This document shows positions 48,221 through 57,694 of a stretch of 64,000 nucleotides of DNA, one piece after another. The position numbers and the translations under genes are program-made. A model generated the notes under the pieces. It was not told where the DNA came from, searched no databases, and saw only the letters and a program-made list of their open reading frames with translations. The first letter of the stretch is position 1; each line of letters begins with the position of its first letter. The stretch covers positions 119,568 to 183,567 of the forward strand of contig NZ_LDOT01000020.1 in assembly GCF_001029445.1 (NCBI RefSeq). The letters run 5' to 3'. The DNA comes from Photobacterium aquae (GTDB lineage: Bacteria > Pseudomonadota > Gammaproteobacteria > Enterobacterales > Vibrionaceae).

Positions 48221-49612
48221 TTAGGGATGGCAGATCTCAGAGTAGGCTTGGATTCGGTATGGTTCAAATAACTCGCGGATATTAACCCGGGCATTGAGCC
48301 GCGCTGCCAGAAGATAAAGCCCCCCGAGCTTGCGGTGAAAAAAAATGGCATCGGCAGGTGGTGTGTGCCAGTAGTTTTCCTTCATGCTCAGGGCTGTTCC
48401 TGCATCGCGGATCCTGCTAGCGAGATCAGATTGTCCGAAATCAAAAATACCGTTTTGGGTGATCGGCTCGCAGGCTTCGAGGCAGAGCTCAATGACGGCA
48501 TTTTGCTGAGACTGAGTTATCGGCTGGCTAAAGAAGCCGATTTTTCGCAGGGCAAGGTTCATCGTATCACGGTCATTATCGATCACTGCGCTGAGCAGCA
48601 TTCGATAGCCTGATGCAACGTGCTTCGGATAATGACGCGTTGCGCCGAAATCGAGCAAAACTAATTTATTTTGCTCTGGCTGATAGAGGAAGTTGGCAAA
48701 GTTAGGATCGGTTTGAACTAAATGGAAGTCGAACAGTTCTCTGAATAACAGTTCGAAAGCAAGGTTGACAATATGGTTGCGGGTCTCTTGAGGGGCATTG
48801 GTAAGGCTTTCGACGGGCAGGCCATCGACATAGCTCATGGCCAAAATTCTGTCTGTCGTCAGCTCGTTGTATACCTCAGGAATGACATAGCGTGGGTCAT
48901 GGGCCAACAAGCTGCGGTATTGGTTGAGTAAGTCGGCTTCTAGGCGATAGTCAGCCTCGTCATGGAGCTGTTTTTTTGCTTCATTGAGGAGATCAGTGTA
49001 GTCGATGTCTTTGGGGAGTAGGCCTGATAGGCTCAGTAAGCTGGCGACATTGTCTACGTCACTGTCTATGCTCTCTTTTATTCCAGGGTATTGGATTTTC
49101 AATGCAAGCGGGTGGCCTGTAAGGCTCGTTGCCTTGTGTACCTGACCGATAGACGCTGCGGCAATCGGCTGGAAGGAAAAGCGCTGGAATCTGTCTTGCC
49201 AGTCAATATCCCATTCGTGCTGGAGGAGTTGGTTGAGTTGAGAGATGGGCATAGCCTTGGCTTCTGAACGCAATCTGGCAAGTAGGATCGTCAGTTCCGG
49301 AGGTAGGAGATCACCGGCATCCATTGACAGAAGCTGGCCTACTTTCATTGCAGCACCGCGTAATTGTGCAAGCTGATCGGCAACCCGCTTAGCATTGGCC
49401 GGGGTAAGCAACAAGTCGTTGATACGAAGACGGTTTCCGCTTGCCAGTTGCTTTACGCCTTCTGCCATCATACCACCTGCCACTTTGGAGGCCAGCAAAC
49501 CTAGTCGGCTCATTCGTGATAGTCGGCTTTTGGGGACTTTGGCATAGCTCTGGTCATTGCGGGTACTGCTGTAATCGCGTGACAGGGTGCCCGTTGGTGA
49601 TTTGTTTTTCAT
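48221..49612 (-). CDS. ABC1/UbiB-family atypical kinase-like protein
   Basis: A 463-residue ABC1 (AarF/COQ8) family protein. The family KxGQ motif is in AAMKVGQLLSM (about residue 87); the catalytic region has AAASIGQVHKA, LALKIQYPG, and QTDPNFANF, LLDFGATR. Members act as atypical kinases or ATPases in quinone or lipid metabolism. This one is not the UbiB protein of the ubiE-ubiJ-ubiB cluster by context. The N-terminal 50 residues are polar and basic. Confidence 0.88.
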   Translation of the reverse strand: MKNKSPTGTLSRDYSSTRNDQSYAKVPKSRLSRMSRLGLLASKVAGGMMAEGVKQLASGNRLRINDLLLTPANAKRVADQLAQLRGAAMKVGQLLSMDAGDLLPPELTILLARLRSEAKAMPISQLNQLLQHEWDIDWQDRFQRFSFQPIAAASIGQVHKATSLTGHPLALKIQYPGIKESIDSDVDNVASLLSLSGLLPKDIDYTDLLNEAKKQLHDEADYRLEADLLNQYRSLLAHDPRYVIPEVYNELTTDRILAMSYVDGLPVESLTNAPQETRNHIVNLAFELLFRELFDFHLVQTDPNFANFLYQPEQNKLVLLDFGATRHYPKHVASGYRMLLSAVIDNDRDTMNLALRKIGFFSQPITQSQQNAVIELCLEACEPITQNGIFDFGQSDLASRIRDAGTALSMKENYWHTPPADAIFFHRKLGGLYLLAARLNARVNIRELFEPYRIQAYSEICHP

Positions 49613-49751
49613 CGTATTTCCCCTGCAAGTTAATGCTTTGAATACGTTTAAATCACACGCTTGGTTCAGCGTAGTGATAAAAAGAGCAAGTCAAACGTAG
49701 CATTGACAAGCAATGGTTTGCAAACGAGCAAGATGGAGGCAGGTGTCGTTA

Positions 49752-49784
49752 GGGAAGGGGGGAATGGCATGGGGGGAGAAGGGG
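49752..49784 (+). other. G-run cluster, candidate G-quadruplex
   Basis: Four G runs of 3, 6, 6 and 4 bases with loops of 2, 8 and 4 bases on the plus strand, between the ABC1 gene and the end of ecfT. It lies directly next to a hairpin terminator. Confidence 0.4.
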
Positions 49785-49810
49785 TGAGCAGGCAAAAGCT
49801 TGCCTGCTCA
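49785..49810 (-). terminator. Terminator of the ECF transporter operon
   Basis: TGAGCAGGCAA and TTGCCTGCTCA form an 11-bp stem, 9 bases after the ecfT stop on the minus strand. The tail is C-rich rather than T-rich. Confidence 0.7.
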
Positions 49811-49818
49811 CAAAAAGA

Positions 49819-50655
49819 TTAGAACGGGTACCAGAATAGCTGTGCAGACTGGTAGCGGTAGAAAATCCCCAACCCAAGTACGATGGCAATAATTGCAAGG
49901 GTGGCATAATCCACGGCTGTCAGAGGCTTCAAGCTGTACCATGTTCTGCGAGGGTTACGGCCAAAGCCACGAAGTGTCATTGCATTCGAAATTACGTCAG
50001 CGCGATCTAGGCTTGAGAAAATCAGAGGGCCCAAGATCTTGGCAACGTTTTTGATTCGAGTCAGCACAGATGCCTTCTTTGAAATATCAACGCCACGTGC
50101 TTGTTGTGCATGCATGATATTGATGAAGTCTTTGGTTACTTCTGGCAAGTAGCGCAATGTCAGGCTTACGGCATAGGCTATACGGTAAGGTACGCCGAGT
50201 TTATTCAGACTCGCTGAGAACTCTGTTGGGTGCGTAGTAAACACAAATACGAGAGCAATAGGGAACATGCTGAAGTATTTCATGGTCACTGCCAGCAGGT
50301 AGAACAAGGTTTCGCTGGTTAGAGAATAGTGCCCTGCCGCCAGCAAAACCGTTTCACTACCGATGTATTCAGTACCTTGTTGCGGGGCAATAAGGAACAT
50401 GAAGACGGCGTTCATCATCAGTACAGTCGCTGTCCCTGTCATGAGCGTTTTGTAAGAGGCAAAAGGGACGCGGGAGAGCTTCAGTAGACCTAGGCCGATA
50501 AGGATCATCAAGCTGATGATACGGATATCGAAGGTGATCAGTACCATGGTCACCCATGCCATAAACAGGATGAACTTGGTAATACCATTGAGGGCATGAA
50601 GCGGTGAGCCGGTATTGATATAGCTGATACCGAATTTAATTTTGTTGGTTTTCAT
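49819..50655 (-). CDS. ecfT: ECF transporter transmembrane subunit (EcfT)
   Basis: A 278-residue membrane subunit of an energy-coupling factor transporter with about six hydrophobic segments. The coupling-helix motifs ARGVDISKKAS and LRGFGRNPRRTW (consensus ARG) contact the ATPase. It joins the ATPase and the substrate-binding S subunit. Start overlaps the ATPase stop (TAATG), so translation is coupled. Confidence 0.9.
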   Translation of the reverse strand: MKTNKIKFGISYINTGSPLHALNGITKFILFMAWVTMVLITFDIRIISLMILIGLGLLKLSRVPFASYKTLMTGTATVLMMNAVFMFLIAPQQGTEYIGSETVLLAAGHYSLTSETLFYLLAVTMKYFSMFPIALVFVFTTHPTEFSASLNKLGVPYRIAYAVSLTLRYLPEVTKDFINIMHAQQARGVDISKKASVLTRIKNVAKILGPLIFSSLDRADVISNAMTLRGFGRNPRRTWYSLKPLTAVDYATLAIIAIVLGLGIFYRYQSAQLFWYPF

Positions 50656-52349
50656 TATTGTGCGTTTGCCTCATGGTTGATGAAGCAATGAATAAAGTTG
50701 TCGATACGCTCAATACCTAGCACTTTGCCAAGGGTATAGAGGCTAGTTTCTGTCAGGTTCGCCTGAGCCAGCAGGTCTGGTTGGCTGAAAATACGGTTCA
50801 CTGGCTCATCAACAAGCAGCTTGCTGTCAGCAATTACGATGGCGCGTTCGGTGTATTCCAGTACCAGATGCATGTCGTGCGAAATGATCAGGATGGTGAT
50901 TCCGAGTTTTTGGTTAAGCTCGCGGATGAAGCTCATCATTGCCGTGTAGTGACGGTAATCTTGCCCCGCCGTCGGCTCATCCAGAATAAGCAGTTTAGGT
51001 TCCAAAACCAGAATGCTGGCAATGGTTACGCGTTTTTTCTGACCATAGCTCAGTGCATCGACGGGCCAATGGTGATAGCGACCAAGGCCACAGAGTTCCA
51101 GCGTTGCCATTACTTTTTCTTTGATCTCGGTTTCAGATACACCGCGGTTGCGTAGCCCTGAAGCGACCTCGTCGAAAATCATATGGTGCGAAATCATATG
51201 GTTCGGGTTCTGCAGAACAATCCCGATGTCTTGGCTTCGTTCGAAAATAGAGCGTTCAGCCAGATCAACACCGTTGAAGTGGATACTACCGGTATCGGGT
51301 TCCAGTACGCCCATAATCAAACGAGTAATTGTCGATTTGCCCGATCCGTTTTTGCCAAGGATTGAAACAAATTCACCTTCTTGCACGGTGAAGGTTATGT
51401 CATCCAAGGTGGCACGGTGACCATCGTATGAATAGCCCAACTGGGAGACGCCAAGCAATGATTTCAGATTAACGGTTGGGTTGTTCGGTACTTGCTGCTC
51501 GAACCAGCTCAATAGCTGTGGCTTGAAGCGTTCGATATCCATTGATGCCAAATGAGCAGGTTTGTCGTCGGCTGTAATGATGCAGCCAGCAGCCTTCATA
51601 GCAGACAGATATAGAGGTTCGCGGATACCGTGTTTAGCCAGCAGCGGGCTTGCCAGAATTTCATCCGGTGTCATGTTGGCGATGATCTCACCGCGATCCA
51701 TCAGGATAACGCGGTCAACATGGCAGTGTAGAACGTCTTCTAGGCGGTGTTCGATGATTACAACGGTTTTTTCTGTTTCACGGTGCAAGCGATCGATGAT
51801 TTCGATAGTGGCACGGCCTGTATGCGGATCGAGGCTAGCGAGAGGTTCGTCGAAAAGCAAAATCTCGACATCATCAACCATTACACCCGCAAGCGATACC
51901 CGTTGCTTCTGGCCGCCACTCAACTCGAAAGGAGAGAGCTCTAGCATGTCATCAAGCTCAAGCATTGCTGCTGTTTCGCGTACAATTTCATGCATTGGGC
52001 CTGGTGCAATCATCTGATTTTCAAGGGCAAAGGCAATATCTTCACCAATGCTCAGGCCAACGAATTGACCATCGGTATCCTGCAAAACAGTACCAACCAT
52101 ATTGGTACATTTGTGCAGATCCATGTGTTGGGTTTCGCTACCATTAATAGTGAGCGAGCCGCTAATATCGCCTTTTACCGCAAATGGGATCAGGCCGTTA
52201 AGGCATTGGCCCAAGGTTGATTTACCACTACCGCTTGGACCGATAATTACAACCTTCTCACCTTTCTCGATCGTTAGGTTGATGTTTTTTAGGGTCGGCT
52301 GCTCGAGCGCCCAATATTTGAACGAGAAATTTGAAAACTGAATAGACAT
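50655..52349 (-). CDS. ecfA: ECF transporter ATPase, two ABC domains fused
   Basis: A 564-residue protein with two ABC ATPase domains in tandem. Domain 1 has Walker A GPSGSGKST (about residue 40) and signature LSGGQKQR; domain 2 has Walker A GKNGSGKST (about residue 328) and signature LSYGQKKR. The two domains replace the EcfA1/EcfA2 pair of Firmicutes. ATG 52349 is 5 bases after the S-subunit stop; the open frame upstream only translates the S gene out of frame. It powers uptake with ecfT and the UPF0397 S subunit. Confidence 0.92.
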   Translation of the reverse strand: MSIQFSNFSFKYWALEQPTLKNINLTIEKGEKVVIIGPSGSGKSTLGQCLNGLIPFAVKGDISGSLTINGSETQHMDLHKCTNMVGTVLQDTDGQFVGLSIGEDIAFALENQMIAPGPMHEIVRETAAMLELDDMLELSPFELSGGQKQRVSLAGVMVDDVEILLFDEPLASLDPHTGRATIEIIDRLHRETEKTVVIIEHRLEDVLHCHVDRVILMDRGEIIANMTPDEILASPLLAKHGIREPLYLSAMKAAGCIITADDKPAHLASMDIERFKPQLLSWFEQQVPNNPTVNLKSLLGVSQLGYSYDGHRATLDDITFTVQEGEFVSILGKNGSGKSTITRLIMGVLEPDTGSIHFNGVDLAERSIFERSQDIGIVLQNPNHMISHHMIFDEVASGLRNRGVSETEIKEKVMATLELCGLGRYHHWPVDALSYGQKKRVTIASILVLEPKLLILDEPTAGQDYRHYTAMMSFIRELNQKLGITILIISHDMHLVLEYTERAIVIADSKLLVDEPVNRIFSQPDLLAQANLTETSLYTLGKVLGIERIDNFIHCFINHEANAQ

Positions 52350-52353
52350 ACGG

Positions 52354-52905
52354 TTAGTAAGCCTCTTTGAGGTTGTAGCCTTGCTGCTTGCGCTTGGCAA
52401 CAGCGGATAAGATGAAATGACCAACAATTGCGATCAACACAGTATTGCCAGCCGCGATAATGGTGAGCTGAGCCAATACTTTGGTAAAGGGTTCGGCGTA
52501 GAGAACGGCGTCGAGGAAGGCGGACGTTCCATATCCCAAGACGTTACCGAGGAATGCTAGGACAACGAACAAGGTGAAATCGAGTTTGCCGAATAGCCCT
52601 TTTTCAAGGCGATTACGGGTGATTTTAGGGTAGAGGCCAATAAGAAGACCTACGATACCTGAACCCAGAACCCAAGTGATCCATACCCCCCAGCCTGCGA
52701 ACAGGTCTGTGACCCAATGGCCGATAAAGCCGACGAGGAAACCCACTAATGGGCCGAATAGCACGCCGAACAATGCAAGCACTGCCATTGCGGGTTTGAG
52801 GGTAGTGTTGGCAAAGACAGGGATGCCGAACATAGGCAGGCCGCCAATGCCATACAGGGCAGCCCCGATAGCAATAAGCACAACTGTCTTAGCGGATAGA
52901 TTCAT
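52354..52905 (-). CDS. ECF transporter substrate-binding subunit, UPF0397 family
   Basis: A 183-residue membrane protein with about five or six helices. The stretch [23 protein letters not shown] and [17 protein letters not shown] are typical of UPF0397, a family of ECF S subunits. It gives the transporter its substrate, which is not known. It is first gene of the S-A-T operon. A MetJ-box-like site far upstream suggests control by methionine, and the long leader between them looks structured. Confidence 0.85.
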   Translation of the reverse strand: MNLSAKTVVLIAIGAALYGIGGLPMFGIPVFANTTLKPAMAVLALFGVLFGPLVGFLVGFIGHWVTDLFAGWGVWITWVLGSGIVGLLIGLYPKITRNRLEKGLFGKLDFTLFVVLAFLGNVLGYGTSAFLDAVLYAEPFTKVLAQLTIIAAGNTVLIAIVGHFILSAVAKRKQQGYNLKEAY

Positions 52906-53127
52906 GACATAACCTTCATTTGGATATTTGCAATCTTGTTATTTTGCCTACCATTTTTTCTGACACTACAATGCCAGTTTCCTGACAGGGCAGATACGCG
53001 AAAACAAGGCCGGCCGTGGCTGGTATCGCCAGAATGCAATTATCCATTTTTGCAAGAGCTGTCACTCCTTCGAAGCCGCTCAGGGAAGCGGGCAGTCTGC
53101 GAAGGTATAAGGCGGTAGACTTTAGCG
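52906..53127 (-). promoter_or_regulatory. Long structured leader of the ECF operon
   Basis: About 220 nt between a possible start near 53127 and the S-subunit ATG. On the minus strand it contains a CCTTCG...CGAAGG stem enclosing a further CGCT/AGCG hairpin, and TGTCAG-GAAA-CTGGCA with a GNRA loop near the 3' end. It does not match TPP, cobalamin, FMN, SAM or lysine riboswitch cores by eye. An open frame of 116 codons crosses it on the same strand but is not convincing. Confidence 0.4.
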
Positions 53128-53166
53128 CGCGCAATAATACATGAAGCGAATACAGAAAGGAAACCT

Positions 53167-53182
53167 TTACATCTAGACGTCT
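53167..53182 (-). promoter_or_regulatory. MetJ-box-like tandem site upstream of the ECF operon
   Basis: AGACGTCT, a perfect met box, directly followed on the minus strand by AGATGTAA (5 of 8). MetJ binds two or more such 8-mers in tandem. A -10-like TATTAT lies at 53139-53134, so the box would stand at about -40 to -55. Confidence 0.55.
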
Positions 53183-53286
53183 AACCCTTAACCAGAGGTT
53201 GTCGTCGTTGACGTTATTTTCTTCATCGTCTATCTGTTGAGTTGACCGTTGCGATATGTATGTCACGTTTGTTTGTATTTATTGTT

Positions 53287-53846
53287 GGGCGGTTATGAAC
53301 AATACTGTAGGGTAAATTGGTCAAAATAAAATCGTCAGCAGTGCCTATCCATGGTCGGTGTATAGATTTCTTGATACGTTGAACAGCCGTGGCTATGAGT
53401 TTCTACTGTTATGTAGATGCACGCTAACTGCATGATTAGTTGATGAAATATATAATCTATAAGGCTGAATTCGGAGGCTGGATAGTTTATTTCAACGGGT
53501 GTCGCAATTTTAAGTTATTGTAATTTAAAGAAGAGTCTGTAGAAAATTTAACTCTGTCACAGAATTCTACTTGTATTGGGTAAGTGGCTGGATAACTTGA
53601 ATTTTGTGCTTTATTTTTTGGGTTCTTTAGTAAATACTGCTGTTAACGTTCGATTTATTTTGAAGCGCGTAAAATTTAGACATTTTGATTTTACCCTAAC
53701 GTTTGTAAGACGTATTACCTGTACCAGAAAAGGTGTAAAGAGCCTGTGTTCAGGTGTTAAGTTAGGGTAGAATTGGGTAGTATCAGCAACAGCTATCCCG
53801 CCTTTTTGAGGCAGGGTGCAGAGCCAAATCATATTGGAGATACAGC
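53287..53846. other. Intergenic region upstream of uvrY/varA
   Basis: About 560 AT-rich bases that hold the uvrY promoter. Short open frames are present on both strands but lack ribosome sites and typical composition. No known operator or RNA gene recognised. Confidence 0.45.
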
Positions 53847-54491
53847 TTGATTAATGTATTCCTTGTAGATGATCACGAACTGGTTCGCACAGGGATCCGA
53901 CGTCTGCTTGAAGACGTCCGTGGTATTAAAGTGGTAGGGGAAGCCGACAGTGGTGAGGAAGCCGTAAAGTGGTGTCGTAGTAATCATGCTGACATCATTC
54001 TTATGGATATGAACATGCCTGGCATTGGGGGACTAGAAGCTACACGTAAGATTTTGCGTTTTAGTCCTGATGTCAGAATTATTGTGTTAACGATTCATAC
54101 TGAAAACCCATTCCCGACTAAGGTCATGCAAGCTGGGGCATCTGGCTATCTGACTAAAGGGGCCGGTCCGGATGAGATGGTCAATGCGATTCGTATGGTC
54201 AACAGCGGACAGCGTTACATTTCGCCAGAAATTGCCCAGCAGATGGCGTTAAGCCAATTTGCTCCTGCCTCAGAAAATCCATTCAAGGATTTGTCCGAGA
54301 GGGAGTTGCAGATCATGATGATGATCACTAAAGGGCAGAAGGTCACAGATATCTCTGAGCAACTCAGCCTAAGCCCGAAAACAGTCAATAGTTACCGCTA
54401 CCGTTTGTTCAATAAACTTGATATTAATGGTGATGTTGAGCTGACCCATCTTGCTATTCGTCATGGAATGCTCGATGCAGAGACGTTGTAG
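53847..54491 (+). CDS. uvrY: Response regulator UvrY/VarA (GacA type)
   Basis: A 214-residue response regulator of the BarA/UvrY (VarS/VarA) system, which activates Csr small RNAs. Receiver: FLVDDHE (D8, D9), phosphorylation site D54 in [10 protein letters not shown] and lysine in [10 protein letters not shown]. The LuxR-type DNA-binding domain follows ([37 protein letters not shown]). The start is TTG 53847 with GGAG 9 bases upstream. uvrC starts on the last base of its stop codon, the same order as in E. coli. Called varA in Vibrio. Confidence 0.93.
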   Translation: MINVFLVDDHELVRTGIRRLLEDVRGIKVVGEADSGEEAVKWCRSNHADIILMDMNMPGIGGLEATRKILRFSPDVRIIVLTIHTENPFPTKVMQAGASGYLTKGAGPDEMVNAIRMVNSGQRYISPEIAQQMALSQFAPASENPFKDLSERELQIMMMITKGQKVTDISEQLSLSPKTVNSYRYRLFNKLDINGDVELTHLAIRHGMLDAETL

Positions 54492-56323
54492 TGTCAGAGT
54501 CGTTTGACGCAAAGAGCTTCCTGAAAACTGTAACCCACCAGCCTGGCGTATATCGAATGTATGATGCTGCTGGTGAGGTTATTTATGTTGGGAAGGCCAA
54601 AGATCTCAAAAAACGATTATCCAGCTATTTTCGTACTAATGTGAGTGGTGAAAAGACCCGAGCCTTAGTCAAAAATATTGCCAAGGTTGATGTGACGGTG
54701 ACGCACACCGAAACGGAAGCCTTAATCCTCGAGCATAACTACATTAAGTTGTATTTACCTAAATACAACGTGCTGCTTCGCGACGACAAATCCTACCCTT
54801 ATATTTTCCTCAGTGCATCGGCCCACCCTCGTTTGAGTCTTCATCGCGGCTTGAAAAAGCGTAAAGGGGAGTATTTTGGCCCTTATCCCGATGGTGGGGC
54901 TGTGCGCGAAAGCTTGCATCTCTTGCAGAAAATATTCCCTATCCGCCAGTGTGAAGATTCGGTTTATGGTAACCGAAGCCGTCCTTGCCTGATGTATCAG
55001 ATTGGTCGTTGTCTTGGACCATGTGTGAAGGGGCTGATCAGTGATGCCGACTATGAGGAGCAGGTGAACTTTGTCCGTTTGTTTCTTAAAGGTAAAGACC
55101 GTCAGGTTATCAATACCCTAGTTGAAAAAATGGAGCAGGCAAGCCAGCAATTGGCCTTTGAGAAGGCGGCGCAGTACCGTGATCAGATTCAGGCATTACG
55201 GCGAGTGCAGGAGCAGCAGTTTGTCAGCCAGGACAGCGAAGATGATCTTGATGTGATAGGGATCGCTCACGACAACGGTATGGCATGTATTCATGCCTTG
55301 TATATTCGCCAGGGCAAGATTCTCGGTAGTCGCGGCTATTTCCCCAAAATGCCTGTAGATGCCTCTTTGACAGAAGTGCTTTCTAGTTTTGTTACTCAGT
55401 TTTATTTGAATCAAGCAGAGGGGCGGGTGATCCCGTCAGAGATACTGCTTGGTGAAGATCTCGGTGATGAGCAGGATGTGATATCAGAGGCGCTGACAGA
55501 ATTGGCCGGCCGCAAAGTCAAAGTGAAATCGCATACGCGAGGTCATAAGGCCAAATTCCAGCGATTAGCCCAGACGAATGCATCCACGGCCTTGAGTAGC
55601 AAATTGAATCACAAGATGACCGTTCAGCAACGTTTTTCTGCGTTGTCTGAGGTACTTGGGCTAAAAGTTCTTGAGCGTATGGAGTGTTTTGATATTAGTC
55701 ACACCATGGGTGAGAAAACAGTGGCATCATGTGTGGTTTTCAATCGAGATGGGCCGGTTAAGCAAGAGTATCGTCGATATAATATTTCTGGTATCACTGG
55801 GGGGGATGATTATGCGGCGATGGCGCAGGCATTGCAAAAGCGTTATGGCGGCCAGGTCGATCCGGACAAGATCCCCGATATTATTTTTATCGATGGGGGT
55901 AGAGGTCAGCTCTCAAGAGCGTATGATGTAGTAAACCCTCTAATGGCAGACTGGCCTAAACGTGCTCGTTTGGTTGGGGTGGCAAAAGGGACAACCCGTA
56001 AACCGGGTTTGGAAACACTGTTGTTAACCACGGGTGAGGAATTTAACTTACCGTCGGACTCACCGGCATTGCATTTGATCCAGCATATTCGTGATGAAAG
56101 TCATAATCATGCGATTAGTGGTCACCGCGCCCAACGTGCTAAGGTGAGAAAACGGAGCACACTGGAAGATGTGGAGGGCATAGGTCCGAAACGACGCCAA
56201 GCGTTGCTCAAATATATGGGTGGATTACAAGAACTTAAAAAAGCCAGCAGAGATGAAATTGCCAAGGTACCGGGGATCAGCCGGACATTGGCAGATAAAA
56301 TTTATGACGCGCTGCAAGGTTAG
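54491..56323 (+). CDS. uvrC: Excinuclease ABC subunit C
   Basis: Endonuclease of nucleotide excision repair, 610 residues. N-terminal GIY-YIG domain (GVYRMYD, VIYVGKA), UVR motif binding UvrB at about residues 205-240, RNase H-like endonuclease domain ([20 protein letters not shown]) and C-terminal helix-hairpin-helix pair ([29 protein letters not shown]). Start GTG 54491 overlaps the uvrY stop by one base. It is cotranscribed with uvrY and lies before pgsA. Confidence 0.97.
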   Translation: MSESFDAKSFLKTVTHQPGVYRMYDAAGEVIYVGKAKDLKKRLSSYFRTNVSGEKTRALVKNIAKVDVTVTHTETEALILEHNYIKLYLPKYNVLLRDDKSYPYIFLSASAHPRLSLHRGLKKRKGEYFGPYPDGGAVRESLHLLQKIFPIRQCEDSVYGNRSRPCLMYQIGRCLGPCVKGLISDADYEEQVNFVRLFLKGKDRQVINTLVEKMEQASQQLAFEKAAQYRDQIQALRRVQEQQFVSQDSEDDLDVIGIAHDNGMACIHALYIRQGKILGSRGYFPKMPVDASLTEVLSSFVTQFYLNQAEGRVIPSEILLGEDLGDEQDVISEALTELAGRKVKVKSHTRGHKAKFQRLAQTNASTALSSKLNHKMTVQQRFSALSEVLGLKVLERMECFDISHTMGEKTVASCVVFNRDGPVKQEYRRYNISGITGGDDYAAMAQALQKRYGGQVDPDKIPDIIFIDGGRGQLSRAYDVVNPLMADWPKRARLVGVAKGTTRKPGLETLLLTTGEEFNLPSDSPALHLIQHIRDESHNHAISGHRAQRAKVRKRSTLEDVEGIGPKRRQALLKYMGGLQELKKASRDEIAKVPGISRTLADKIYDALQG

Positions 56324-56363
56324 CAGTCCGACAACAGATGATAGAAAATAAGAATTATTGATT

Positions 56364-56921
56364 ATGCGTTTAACTATCCCCAATATTCTCAGTTTCATAC
56401 GGTTAGTGCTTATTCCGTTTTTTGTTATTGCATTTTACTTACCGTATGAGTGGGCGCCGTTTGCAACGGCATTGATCTTCTTCATCGCAGGTGTCACGGA
56501 CTGGTTTGATGGCTATTTGGCTCGCAAGTTAAACCAGACGACGCGCTTTGGTGCGTTTATTGATCCGGTTGCGGATAAAGTGATGGTAGCCACCGCATTG
56601 GTATTGGTTGTTGAACACTATCATTCCCTATGGGTGACTATTCCAGCCGTTACCATGATTGGCCGTGAGATTATTATTTCTGCGCTACGTGAGTGGATGG
56701 CTGAATTGGGTAAGCGTTCGAGTGTAGCTGTGTCTTGGGTTGGTAAGGTTAAAACTGCTTCGCAGATGCTGGCGTTGCTACTGTTGTTGTGGCATCCACA
56801 TGAGTGGGTAGTCTGGTTTGGCTTTGCTGCGCTCTACGTAGCAACGGTGCTGACTTACTGGTCAATGTATATTTATATCCGGGCAGCAAAGGATGATTTG
56901 TTGAACTCTGAGCATTTATAA
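56364..56921 (+). CDS. pgsA: CDP-diacylglycerol-glycerol-3-phosphate 3-phosphatidyltransferase
   Basis: Membrane enzyme of phosphatidylglycerol synthesis, 185 residues. The CDP-alcohol phosphotransferase motif is [20 protein letters not shown] followed by VADK (about residues 53-75). I use ATG 56364, which starts at the usual MRLTIPN; the TTG two codons upstream is not needed. The order uvrY-uvrC-pgsA-tRNA matches E. coli. A terminator separates it from the tRNA genes. Confidence 0.95.
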   Translation: MRLTIPNILSFIRLVLIPFFVIAFYLPYEWAPFATALIFFIAGVTDWFDGYLARKLNQTTRFGAFIDPVADKVMVATALVLVVEHYHSLWVTIPAVTMIGREIIISALREWMAELGKRSSVAVSWVGKVKTASQMLALLLLLWHPHEWVVWFGFAALYVATVLTYWSMYIYIRAAKDDLLNSEHL

Positions 56922-56947
56922 CCCGCTGCTTGGTATTTAGCCCATTG

Positions 56948-56974
56948 AAAAAGCGCCAGTTAGGCGCTTTTTTT
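56948..56974 (+). terminator. Terminator after pgsA
   Basis: AAAAAGCGCC, AGTTA, GGCGCTTTTTTT: stem with A and T runs. Confidence 0.88.
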
Positions 56975-57079
56975 GTTTTAATTTATGGGTATCAGAGTAC
57001 ATTGGCTGGTATTTCAGTTCAGTCTTTAGTTGGTTTGACGGAAAAATCAGCGAACGATTGATATTACTGATTTATTTCG

Positions 57080-57107
57080 TAGACAGCCATATTGGGTTGT
57101 GTAAAAT
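57080..57107 (+). promoter_or_regulatory. Promoter of the cysT-leuZ tRNA unit
   Basis: TAGACA, 16-base spacer, TAAAAT, followed by a GC-rich GGCGACC, as in stringently controlled stable-RNA promoters. Confidence 0.6.
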
Positions 57108-57141
57108 GGCGACCATACCAGCGAAGAGAGTTGGTAGTGAT

Positions 57142-57215
57142 GGCGCGTTGGCAGAGTGGCTATGCAGCGGATTGCAAATCCGTGTACCTCGGTTCGACTC
57201 CGGGACGCGCCTCCA
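57142..57215 (+). tRNA. cysT: tRNA-Cys (GCA)
   Basis: 74 nt including the encoded CCA. The acceptor stem GGCGCGT/ACGCGCC, the anticodon GCA in the 7-base loop TTGCAAA, and the T loop TTCGACTC are visible. It lies 45 bases before tRNA-Leu, where E. coli has glyW-cysT-leuZ; no glyW is present. An identical copy is at 63861-63934. Confidence 0.95.
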
Positions 57216-57260
57216 TATTTTAGATGTTAGCTTATAGCTGGCATGCACACAGAATTGTGT

Positions 57261-57347
57261 GCCCTGGTGGTGAAATTGGTAGACACAAGGGATTTAAAAT
57301 CCCTCGACGTTCGCGTTGTGCCGGTTCAAGTCCGGCCCGGGGCACCA
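57261..57347 (+). tRNA. leuZ: tRNA-Leu (TAA)
   Basis: 87 nt with a long variable arm, acceptor stem GCCCTGG/CCGGGGC, anticodon TAA in loop TTTAAAA, and encoded CCA. It follows cysT, presumably in one transcript. Confidence 0.95.
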
Positions 57348-57503
57348 TATCTCTTTAGAGAAAAAGCGACACTGTTTCAGTTGTTTGAATTCAACCTGCC
57401 AAGGTTGAGATCACGACGAGTTTCCTGAAGATCAGGAACCGAGTGTATGGCTAAAACTCTTGCCATGTTATGGCAGCATTAACCAGCGTAAGCTGGTTTT
57501 TTT
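57348..57503 (+). ncRNA. 3' trailer of the cysT-leuZ transcript with terminator
   Basis: About 155 nt from the end of tRNA-Leu to an intrinsic terminator (AACCAGC, GTAA, GCTGGTTTTTTT at 57480-57503). It holds a small inverted repeat TTCCTGA/TCAGGAA near 57420. In E. coli the 3' external transcribed spacer of leuZ is a sponge for RyhB and RybB; whether this longer trailer acts similarly is not known. Confidence 0.4.
57480..57503 (+). terminator. Terminator of the cysT-leuZ unit
   Basis: AACCAGC, GTAA, GCTGGTT then T5, a standard intrinsic terminator. Confidence 0.85.
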
Positions 57504-57528
57504 GTACCTGTCATTTTCTTATCAGCAC

Positions 57529-57578
57529 AAGCGAATGTTATATTCGCTTACTTCGCTTACTTCGCTTACTTCGCTTAC
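57529..57578 (+). repeat. Hairpin and four 9-bp tandem repeats
   Basis: AAGCGAAT/ATTCGCTT forms a hairpin at 57529-57549; its right arm is part of four perfect copies of TTCGCTTAC at 57543-57578. It is noncoding, in the gap between the tRNA unit and the next gene. Confidence 0.8.
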
Positions 57579-57694
57579 TGATTGATGTAAATATCAAGGC
57601 TGCAGGTACCCCAAAAGGTGTCAATTTCTGCGGCTATAATGGCTTTGCAGCGCTTTGAAATTTCGTATTCGAGTCTTAAGGGAATAAGAAGAGA

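Noticed and set aside
52906..53127. TPP, cobalamin, FMN or SAM riboswitch upstream of the ECF operon
   Set aside because: I looked for the conserved cores (CTGAGA, the B12 box and others) on the minus strand and did not find them.
52916..53266. 116-codon open frame on the minus strand across the ECF leader
   Set aside because: The hairpin arms and MetJ-like box lie inside it and no ribosome site precedes it. A structured leader explains the stretch better, although a decayed gene cannot be excluded.
53576..53770. 64-codon frame upstream of uvrY
   Set aside because: No ribosome site and composition not protein-like.
57470..57658. 62-codon frame across the tandem repeats
   Set aside because: The repeats create an artificial LLRLLR stretch; no ribosome site; overlaps a terminator.
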